Origin: an uncultured Clostridia bacterium
GTDB taxonomy: Bacteria; Bacillota; Clostridia; Christensenellales; Pumilibacteraceae
Direction: 5' to 3'
Assembly (NCBI GenBank): GCA_934229275.1
Contig: CAKQDN010000003.1
Location: forward strand, 1-64,000
Length of the DNA stretch: 64,000 nucleotides
Below, in pieces: positions 57,906 through 64,000 of this stretch (position 1 is the stretch's first letter; the number at the start of each line of letters is the position of its first letter). A model generated the notes under the pieces. It worked only from the letters and a program-made list of their open reading frames with translations. It searched no databases and had not been told where the DNA came from. A program made the translations under genes and the position numbers.

Positions 57906-59534
57906 TCAGCCGATTTCCACGGAATGAGCGATGTAGGTCAAGTGGTCGCCGAGACGCTCGATATTGGAAACGAGATTGATGAAAATGCTGCTGCTTTCGG
58001 GCTTACACAAACCCTTGTTAAGGCGTTCGATATGCCCGTCGATAAGGCTCTTGCGGTAAGCGTCGATTTTCTCTTCCACGCGATCGACCTCCGGCAGAAT
58101 ATTCTTGTCGGACTCGAGCACCGCCTGCTTGGTGAGCGCGTACAGCGAATCGATATTTTTGACCATATCGCTGACCTCGTCGATAACGCCGTCGGAAAAC
58201 TCCATATCCTTTTCCACTTCGCGGCGCGTGTACTTGGTGAAATTGTCGGCAATGTCGGCAATACGCACGACGTCGCCCACGCAGTTGTGAAGCGCGGCAA
58301 TCTTTTCCTCTTCCTTTTGCGAGCAGTAGCCCGAAATTTTAATCATGTAATCGATGAGATTCTGGCTGAGATCGGTCGTTTTTTCCACTTCGGCAAGAAT
58401 CTGCGACGACGCGCTCGTGTCGCGCTTTTCGAACGCTTTGTACGAATCGAGGAAGGCTTTCATCGCTACGTCCGCCACGATGAACAACTCCTTTTCGGCA
58501 AGCGACGTTGCGATGGACGGCGAAGATATCATACGCTCGTCGAGGTAACTTACTATCTTTTCCTTCTTTTTATCACGGATGACCAACTGCGAAAACTTGA
58601 CGAACAGCGAAGTCATCGGCAGGAAAATTATCGTGCAGACCACGTTGAAGAACACATGGAACATCGCAAGTTGTATGGCGGTGTTGCCGGCAAACCACAC
58701 TTTGAACGTCTTGTCCATAAACGACGGGAACAGACTGAGCATTATAAAGAACAGCACCGCGCCGAACGTGTTGAACATAAGGTGTATAAGGCTCGCGCGC
58801 TTTGCGTTCGTGCTTGCTCCTATCGACGACATAAGCGCGGTAACGCACGAACCGACGTTGGTTCCGAGAATGAAGAACATCACTTCGTTTCCGCCCGAAC
58901 CTATCTGAAGTCCGGCAACCGACATGGCTATTATAATGGAAGTCGTGGCGGAACTGGACTGCACGAGCGCGGTTAAAAACACACCCATAAAGAACAGCAG
59001 AAACGAATTGCTTATGCCCGAAAACACTTCCTGCAGCGCCTGCTGATAGTCCTTCATCGACGCCGACATCAGCGACAAACCGATAAACACGAGCGCAAGT
59101 CCCGCTACGAGCAGGCTTATTTTTTTAACGTTGTCGTTCTTGGTCAGCATCGATACGAACACGCCCACAAACGCCAAAGCCTGTATGTACACCGTAAAAC
59201 TGAACGAACTCATCGCAGCCAGCAGTCCCGTTATGGTCGTTCCGATGTTCGCGCCCATTATCATCGCGGTCGCCTGCGACAGGCTCATGACCCCGACGTT
59301 GACGAAACCGACGATAAGCACCGTCGTTACGCCGGAACTTTGCACGATTGCCGTCGTCGCCGCGCCTATGCCTGCGTTTATAAGTTTTTTATCCGCCGTT
59401 TTGCCGAACAGTTTTTTTATCTTTCCCGTCGCAAGTTGCTCGATATTGCCGGTCATTACATGCACGCCCACAAGGAACACGCCCGTGCCTGCAAGCAACT
59501 TTACAAGGAACATAATGATTTCTTCTGCTGTCAT
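57906..59534 (-). CDS. Na/Pi cotransporter family protein with PhoU-like domain
   Basis: 542 residues. The membrane part (1 to about 325) has two NptA repeats with motifs VQSSGVTTVLIVGF and VQSSSATTSIIIAM, the QSS signature of Na/phosphate symporters; ILGTNVGSCVTAL follows. The C-terminal 200 residues are a PhoU-like helical domain (LSQNLIDYMIKISGYCSQKEEEKIAALHNCVGDVVRIADIADNF). Probably imports phosphate with sodium, at lower affinity than Pst. ATG at 59534 is followed by MTAEEIIMFLVKLLAGTGVFL. Its 3' end touches repeat module A. Confidence 0.93.
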   Translation of the reverse strand: MTAEEIIMFLVKLLAGTGVFLVGVHVMTGNIEQLATGKIKKLFGKTADKKLINAGIGAATTAIVQSSGVTTVLIVGFVNVGVMSLSQATAMIMGANIGTTITGLLAAMSSFSFTVYIQALAFVGVFVSMLTKNDNVKKISLLVAGLALVFIGLSLMSASMKDYQQALQEVFSGISNSFLLFFMGVFLTALVQSSSATTSIIIAMSVAGLQIGSGGNEVMFFILGTNVGSCVTALMSSIGASTNAKRASLIHLMFNTFGAVLFFIMLSLFPSFMDKTFKVWFAGNTAIQLAMFHVFFNVVCTIIFLPMTSLFVKFSQLVIRDKKKEKIVSYLDERMISSPSIATSLAEKELFIVADVAMKAFLDSYKAFEKRDTSASSQILAEVEKTTDLSQNLIDYMIKISGYCSQKEEEKIAALHNCVGDVVRIADIADNFTKYTRREVEKDMEFSDGVIDEVSDMVKNIDSLYALTKQAVLESDKNILPEVDRVEEKIDAYRKSLIDGHIERLNKGLCKPESSSIFINLVSNIERLGDHLTYIAHSVEIG

Positions 59535-59894
59535 AAAAACTCCTAATGCATAACTACTGGGCTATTATAGCAAAACGAGCGGGTCAAAGTCAACCGTATG
59601 ACGGTCGGTTTTTAAATTTTTTCCGAGTTTTTTGTAAGAAAAAAGTAAAGTATTTTCCCGAATTTCAATCGATATAAGTATATCAAATATAAATTTATAC
59701 ACTCATAAATTTCGATTATGTGAAGAGTACCGCCGATTCCGCGTTTTTCGGGCAAAAGTCGGGATTAGTGCGAGATATCGAGCGGTTACGGGCAAAGGCA
59801 ATCGAAGCCCGTTATGTTTTTCATGATTTTTTAGTTAAATTATTATATTCGATTGCTCGGAAAAAGGGCAGTAATGCGAAGCAAAACAAAATTA

Positions 59895-60525
59895 TTCAAT
59901 TTGTAGGGACAGGCGTCCGTTGGCTGTCCGTTTACTTTTTGAAAAAAAAGTAAAACAAAAACTTTTGAGTTATGGAAAGTTGAGTAGGCGCACTCTTGAC
60001 TTCTTTAAAGCCTCCTTTGCTTTGCAAGGGAGGTGGATTCGAGCGTCAGCGAGAAGACGGTGGGATTTAAACGTCAATGCAATGTATCGGCGTAAGTAAA
60101 AAACAAACAATATGTTTTTCGGGAGGGTGGAGTCCGGGTCGCAATTATAAATTGCTTCCCGCTTTGGCTACGAATAGTCCACCGGACTATTCGCTTAACG
60201 CGTCGCGCCCCTCCCCTACAAGGTAACACAAACTGAATACATTTAAAAAACAAGGCTGGTCAATCTGCCATGCACAAGCAGAAAAACCAACCTTGTTATT
60301 AACGCACTCCTAACTCAAAAGTTTTTTGCCCGCTTTTTTCCAAAAAAGCAACCGGACAGTCGGGGACGCCTGTCCCTACAATAAGAAGTCGAAAGTGCGC
60401 CCACCACACAAAAATAAAAAAACAAGGTCGGTTAATCTGCAATGCCTAAGCAGAAAAACCAACCTTGTTTCATTATTCCACTAACTCAAAAGTTTTTTGC
60501 CTACTTTTTTACAAAAAAGTAGGTT
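59895..60525. repeat. Intergenic repeat block 8 with nested insert
   Basis: Modules C (59900-59930), A inverted (59930-59968), E inverted (60003-60068), F split by the inverted copy of the 87-base insert (60120-60210, hairpin at 60171-60193), B (60245-60298), A (60311-60353), C inverted (60355-60380), B (60418-60472) and A (60484-60525). No gene is visible; the stretch 59535-59895 before it is AT-rich and holds nothing that I recognise. Confidence 0.88.
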
Positions 60526-60880
60526 ATTTTTTATTGACTTCGCGCGTTGCGACGAAATTCACGCCGCTTCCTGCAACGTTTTCGACCACGACGTCACCGA
60601 TATGCACGGGCGCGACGAGCGTAACGTTTTCAAGCGTTTTAAGGCTCTCGAAAATGAGTTCCTTCGCGATGGGCTTATCGGTTTTGACGGAAACCATAAG
60701 ACAGTCGCCACCGACCGCTTTAACCGAAGACGTAACCGTTCTCGTGGGCGCGGTGAGTTCCTCGACGGCGTACTTTTTGCCGCGCGGACAGCCGTTACCG
60801 GTGACCACGAATTCGTTGTCCTTTTTTTCCACCGACAACCTGCAACCCATGGGGCAGCAGATACAAGTAAGTTCGGTCAT
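60524..60880 (-). CDS. DUF1667 protein
   Basis: 118 residues. Conserved cysteines in CICCPMGC near the N-terminus and GNGCPRGKKYA near 29-39 suggest a metal or iron-sulfur site; the second half (VSVKTDKPIAKELIFESLKTLENVTL, PVHIGDVVVENV) is the family core. DUF1667 proteins always go with GlpA-type dehydrogenase and the FAD partner, as here. It overlaps that partner gene by one base (TAATG type junction at 60880). Probably an electron-transfer subunit, by analogy with GlpC-like roles. Confidence 0.9.
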   Translation of the reverse strand: MTELTCICCPMGCRLSVEKKDNEFVVTGNGCPRGKKYAVEELTAPTRTVTSSVKAVGGDCLMVSVKTDKPIAKELIFESLKTLENVTLVAPVHIGDVVVENVAGSGVNFVATREVNKK

Positions 60881-62151
60881 TATTGCTCACCTCCGTTAAG
60901 TCCTACGGATATTTCCTTGGATTTTCTGAGCCGCGCGACCTGTTCGCCGGTGAGGGTCAGATTTTCCATTTCTCCGGGTGTAACCACTTTGCGCGGTTTG
61001 GACAGAATGACTTCTCCGTCCGCGATTACTTCGAGCCGCACGTTCTTTTTAACCGCTCCGACGCGCATTTTAAGCGAGAGATCCTTATTCTCGCCGCCGA
61101 GCGTCAGTTTTTGCGGAACGACGTAGCGCACGCCTCCGAACGTAGTAAACGCCACGGTTTTATCTTCGCTCCTACAACCGTTTGCGATATATTCGGCTGC
61201 CTTGACGCCTGCCGTTTCGCTCTCCTTGCTGACGAAGTCCACGAGGTCGTGAACGTGCAGCACGTTACCGCACTCGAACACGCCGTCGATATTGGTCATC
61301 ATGTCGTCGTTGACTTCCGCGCCGCCGGTTATCGGGCTCATACCCACGCCTGCGCCGCGAGCCAGTTCGTTTTCGGGCAAAAGACCGACCGACAGCAAAA
61401 GCGTATCGCACTTAATTTCGGTTTCGGTGCCGGGAACGGGACGCAGTTTTTCGTCTACCGCGGCGATTACGACGCTGCTTACTCTGCCGTTCGTCGCGTT
61501 GATTTTTGTAACCGTATGCGACAGCATGAGCGGAATATCGTAGTCTTTAAGACACTGCACGATGTTACGGTTAAGACCGGACGAATAGGGCATGAGTTCC
61601 ACGCACGCCTTGACGGAGCAGCCCTCGAAGGTCATGCGGCGCGCCATTATAAGACCGATGTCGCCGCTTCCGAGAATAACCACTTCGCTTCCCGGCTTCA
61701 ACCCTTCCATATTGACCAGTCTTTGCGCCGTACCTGCCGAGTATATACCCGAGCAGCGCGCTCCGGCAATGTTGATCGCACCTCTCGGGCGTTCGCGGCA
61801 GCCGCACGCGAATATAACCGCTTTGGCTTTAATCGTAACCACGCCCTGCTCGGCGTTCACATACGTCACTACCTTGTCGTTCGTCACGTTGATGACCGTG
61901 GTGTTAAGGCGGTATTCGATATTTCTTTCTTTGACTTTGTCGATAAAACGCTGAGCGTATTCGGGTCCGGTGAGTTCTTCTTTGAAAGTGTGCAGACCGA
62001 AACCGTTATGCACGCACTGATTGAGTATGCCGCCCAATCTCGGTTCGCGCTCGAGTATAACGATGTCGCGTTCGCCGGCGTCGTATGCGCCTATCGCAGC
62101 CGCAAGACCGGCAGGTCCGCCGCCTATTATAATAAGATTGCGTTCAGTCAT
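60880..62151 (-). CDS. FAD-dependent oxidoreductase partner of GlpA-type dehydrogenase
   Basis: 423 residues with two dinucleotide folds: IIGGGPAGLAAAIGAYDAG at residues 7-25 for FAD and VVILGSGDIGLIMARR for NAD(P). The motif ACGCRERPRGA and the SVGLLPENELARGAG region are typical of the protein that sits between GlpA and DUF1667 in anaerobes. It likely passes electrons from glycerol-3-phosphate to NAD or another carrier. It overlaps the upstream gene by 8 bases and is followed directly by the DUF1667 gene. Confidence 0.9.
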   Translation of the reverse strand: MTERNLIIIGGGPAGLAAAIGAYDAGERDIVILEREPRLGGILNQCVHNGFGLHTFKEELTGPEYAQRFIDKVKERNIEYRLNTTVINVTNDKVVTYVNAEQGVVTIKAKAVIFACGCRERPRGAINIAGARCSGIYSAGTAQRLVNMEGLKPGSEVVILGSGDIGLIMARRMTFEGCSVKACVELMPYSSGLNRNIVQCLKDYDIPLMLSHTVTKINATNGRVSSVVIAAVDEKLRPVPGTETEIKCDTLLLSVGLLPENELARGAGVGMSPITGGAEVNDDMMTNIDGVFECGNVLHVHDLVDFVSKESETAGVKAAEYIANGCRSEDKTVAFTTFGGVRYVVPQKLTLGGENKDLSLKMRVGAVKKNVRLEVIADGEVILSKPRKVVTPGEMENLTLTGEQVARLRKSKEISVGLNGGEQ

Positions 62152-63589
62152 TTTTTTCGTCCTCCTGCAGCCTGTCGATAAGCAAGTAACTGCCGCCGCC
62201 GTTTTTCGTGACGTTTTTCTGCTCGGTTTTGAGTTCGCGGGCGAGAATTTCCATTATTCTCGGCGTACAGAAGCCTGCCTGACATCTGCCCATACCGGCG
62301 CGAGTTCTGCGCTTTATTCCGTCCATGTCGCGTGCGCCCGGATTACGATGAATGGCTTCGACTATTTCGCCCTCGGTTACCGTTTCGCAGCGGCATACCA
62401 TGTTGCCGTACAGCGGATTTTTCTTTATGAGTTCGTTTCTCTGCTCGTCGGAAAGCGACGCGAAGTGCGGTATGCCCTTGCGCTCGGAGATAAACGTGTT
62501 CTTTTCTTCCAGTTTAAGATATCCGGCTGCCCAGATAGCAAGGTCTTTGCCGATAGCCGGAGCAGAACTCAGTCCCGGCGACTCTACACCCAGGCAATTA
62601 TAAAAGCCCGGCACTTCGGTTTCGCCGATTACGAAGTCGCCCTCGCTCACATGCGCGCGAAGTCCTGCAAACTGCGTTATTATGCCTCTTCTCGGCAGAT
62701 CTTCAACCGTGAGAGAAGCCTGATTCCAGGCGGTAGCAAGTCCTTCGGCGGTGGTGTCCACGTCCAGTTTGCCCGGAATATCGGTCGCGGTGGGTCCGAC
62801 CAGTATGTTGCCGTGAGCGGTGGGCGCGACCAGAACGCCTTTACCCATTTTAGTGGGGAGTTGGAACAGCGTGGTTTTGGTGATGTCGCCGTACGCTTTG
62901 TCCAGCAGTTCGTATTCGCCCTTTCTCGCGGTTATCGTGTACTTTTTCTCGCACAGCATATTATTGATGACGTCGCTGCACACGCCTGCGCAGTTTATAA
63001 CCGCTTTAGCCGTGTAACGGGCGCCGTCCTCGGTTTTTACCACGAACAAGCCGTCCTCGTTGCGAAGCGATATAACGCGCTTGCCGAATTCGAATCTCAC
63101 ACCGTTGGTCGCCGCGTTCTCGGCGTACGCTATCGCCATTTCGTAGGGGCTTACTATGCCCGAAGTGGGAACGTACAGTGCGCTTACGACCTTTTTGCTT
63201 ATTCTCGGCTCGATTGCGCGCGCTTCGTCACCGCTGATGATTTTAAGTCCGCTGACGCCGTTCTCTCTGCCCTGTTCCAGAAGATTTTCCAGTTCCTCGT
63301 TGCCCTCTTCCGTAAAGTTAAGCACCATTGCGCCGTTTTCTTTATACGGGAAGTCGAGTTTGCGCGCCATTTTCGGAAAAAGTCCCGCGCCGCGCACGTT
63401 GTAGCGCGCTTTGAGCGTGCCGGGGTGAGCGTCGAAGCCGGCATGGACTATGCCCGAGTTGGCTTTTGTCGCGCCCGACGCCACGTCGTTACCCTTTTCC
63501 AGCACGAGTACGTCCGCGTTGTACCGCGAAAGTTCTCTCGCCGTAACGCAGCCCGTTATGCCTGCGCCGATTACGATTACGTCTGCCAT
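62144..63589 (-). CDS. glpA: Glycerol-3-phosphate dehydrogenase-type FAD oxidoreductase with BFD domain
   Basis: 481 residues. FAD motif VIVIGAGITGCVTARELSRY at 4-23; KANSGIVHAGFDAHPGTLKARYNV is the conserved substrate-site region; the C-terminal BFD-like [2Fe-2S] domain shows CRC (near 407) and CQAGFC (near 444). This architecture is that of anaerobic GlpA, oxidising glycerol 3-phosphate to dihydroxyacetone phosphate; a related 2-hydroxyacid specificity cannot be excluded. ATG at 63589 follows GGAGG with 7-base spacing. First gene of a three-gene operon with a terminator in its leader. Confidence 0.9.
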   Translation of the reverse strand: MADVIVIGAGITGCVTARELSRYNADVLVLEKGNDVASGATKANSGIVHAGFDAHPGTLKARYNVRGAGLFPKMARKLDFPYKENGAMVLNFTEEGNEELENLLEQGRENGVSGLKIISGDEARAIEPRISKKVVSALYVPTSGIVSPYEMAIAYAENAATNGVRFEFGKRVISLRNEDGLFVVKTEDGARYTAKAVINCAGVCSDVINNMLCEKKYTITARKGEYELLDKAYGDITKTTLFQLPTKMGKGVLVAPTAHGNILVGPTATDIPGKLDVDTTAEGLATAWNQASLTVEDLPRRGIITQFAGLRAHVSEGDFVIGETEVPGFYNCLGVESPGLSSAPAIGKDLAIWAAGYLKLEEKNTFISERKGIPHFASLSDEQRNELIKKNPLYGNMVCRCETVTEGEIVEAIHRNPGARDMDGIKRRTRAGMGRCQAGFCTPRIMEILARELKTEQKNVTKNGGGSYLLIDRLQEDEKND

Positions 63590-63603
63590 TTATAAACCTC
63601 CAT

Positions 63604-63650
63604 AAAAAAAGTTGCCCGAATACGCCGAAAAATACGACGATCGCGCAACT
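63604..63650 (-). terminator. Leader terminator (attenuator) upstream of glpA
   Basis: On the minus strand AGTTGC (63645-63650) pairs with GCAAC(T) (63610-63615) around a further imperfect stem (CGATCGTCG with CGGCGTATTCG), and is followed by TTTTTTT (63604-63610). It lies between the promoter and the ribosome site of glpA. Confidence 0.7.
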
Positions 63651-63702
63651 CCTAAACTCCTTACTGATCTTTTCGTGATGTAAATCTATTCAGTTTACGT
63701 TA

Positions 63703-63731
63703 ATTTTACCACATCGCTCGCCGCTTGTCAA
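63703..63731 (-). promoter_or_regulatory. glpA operon promoter
   Basis: Minus strand: TTGACA (63726-63731), 17 bases, TAAAAT (63703-63708). The leader from here to glpA is about 107 bases. Confidence 0.82.
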
Positions 63732-63780
63732 TTATTTTTTACCGCCGCCGCCGACTTTTGCAAAATTTTCCGAAAATCGT

Positions 63781-63809
63781 TTGACATTTAAATCAAAATA
63801 GGCTATAAT
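63781..63809 (+). promoter_or_regulatory. tRNA-Thr promoter
   Basis: TTGACA (63781-63786), 17 bases, TATAAT (63804-63809), a perfect consensus. Confidence 0.9.
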
Positions 63810-63853
63810 ACTTTAGCATTGTGCGAAAAGGCTTGTTTTCGCCCGTGCGTTTT

Positions 63854-63929
63854 GCTTCCGTGGCTCAGCCGGTAGAGCAATTGATTCGTAATCAATAGGT
63901 CGGCGGTTCGAATCCGCCCGGGAGCTCCA
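63854..63929 (+). tRNA. tRNA-Thr (CGT)
   Basis: 76 bases with encoded CCA. Acceptor stem GCTTCCG / CGGGAGC (one T-G pair), D-arm GCTC/GAGC, anticodon arm ATTGA-TTCGTAA-TCAAT with anticodon CGT reading ACG codons, T-arm GGCGG-TTCGAAT-CCGCC. Own promoter and terminator. Confidence 0.96.
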
Positions 63930-63940
63930 TGTTTTAAAGA

Positions 63941-63972
63941 AAGTTTGGTAAAGTATGCCAAACTTTTTTTTC
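63941..63972 (+). terminator. tRNA-Thr terminator
   Basis: AAGTTTGG (63941-63948) pairs with CCAAACTT (63958-63965), then a T run. Confidence 0.88.
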
Positions 63973-63980
63973 GTTTAAAT

Positions 63981-64000
63981 GACCTATTGCTTACGAATCG
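63981..64000 (-). other. Inverted partial copy of the tRNA-Thr anticodon arm
   Basis: GACCTATTGCTTACGAATC matches the reverse complement of the tRNA-Thr anticodon arm and variable loop at 18 of 19 bases. It runs into the window edge. It could be a tRNA fragment, an attachment-site remnant or part of another tRNA-like gene on the minus strand; the A-to-C change breaks a stem pair, so a working tRNA is unlikely. Confidence 0.55.

Overview
The window reads as a chromosomal piece of an anaerobic Bacillota, most likely an uncultured gut member of class Clostridia. The reasons are strong AGGAGG-type ribosome sites, sigma-A promoters with exact 17-base spacers, clostridial gene content (COG2509 and HI0933 flavoproteins, DUF1538, DUF1540, DUF1667, SipW-type exported protein, patatin, oleate hydratase) and no respiratory genes. 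No rRNA, CRISPR array or complete mobile element is visible. Almost all genes lie on the minus strand; the plus-strand exceptions are an AraC regulator, rplI-patatin-Dabb, a glycosyltransferase and two tRNAs.

Layout. 1-5244: gyrB, gyrA and the start of a DNA adenine methyltransferase. 6259-13311: a sugar-catabolism cluster (ThuA protein, a fused TIM-barrel/Gfo-Idh-MocA protein, a sugar isomerase, a Gfo/Idh/MocA dehydrogenase) with a divergent AraC regulator. 13798-18856: two flavoproteins, a tandem PII-like protein and a DUF1538 membrane protein. 18984-30940: housekeeping and transport (EamA, thiN, rplI, patatin, Dabb, eda, tRNA-Arg, nitroreductase, SDR, rmuC, MATE). 31114-33441: an AT-rich island with an XRE/ImmA pair, a DUF4417 gene and a frameshifted small gene. 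33714-41680: GH5 glycosidase with AraC regulator, oleate hydratase with TetR regulator, tmRNA, a second MATE transporter and a TasA/CalY-like exported protein. 42016-44890: glycosyltransferase and another Gfo/Idh/MocA gene. 45301-51972: a complete phosphate-starvation operon (pstS, fused pstCA, pstB, phoU, phoB, phoR) behind a PhoP-type box. 52159-57148: the most unusual unit, an AraC regulator fused to a sialidase-fold (BNR) domain, followed by a lipoprotein with collagen-like repeats and a related sialidase-fold domain. 57906-63589: Na/Pi cotransporter and a three-gene glycerol-3-phosphate dehydrogenase-type operon with a terminator in its leader. tRNA-Thr closes the window.

Two layers of non-coding repeats dominate the gaps. 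One is a mosaic of short palindromic modules (at least six kinds) that tile eight intergenic blocks and repeatedly abut, or even supply, the 3' ends of genes. The other is a roughly 95-base hairpin element (called H here) found six times, always just downstream of a minus-strand gene; its arms change between copies but stay complementary, which points to selection for RNA structure.

Functional picture: a saccharolytic anaerobe with several sugar-acid or sugar-alcohol dehydrogenase modules, host-glycan or mucin-facing lipoproteins, phosphate scavenging by two systems, glycerol-3-phosphate oxidation and fatty-acid hydration. Starts were chosen by ribosome-binding sites and promoter positions; family names are from recognised motifs, not from database searches.
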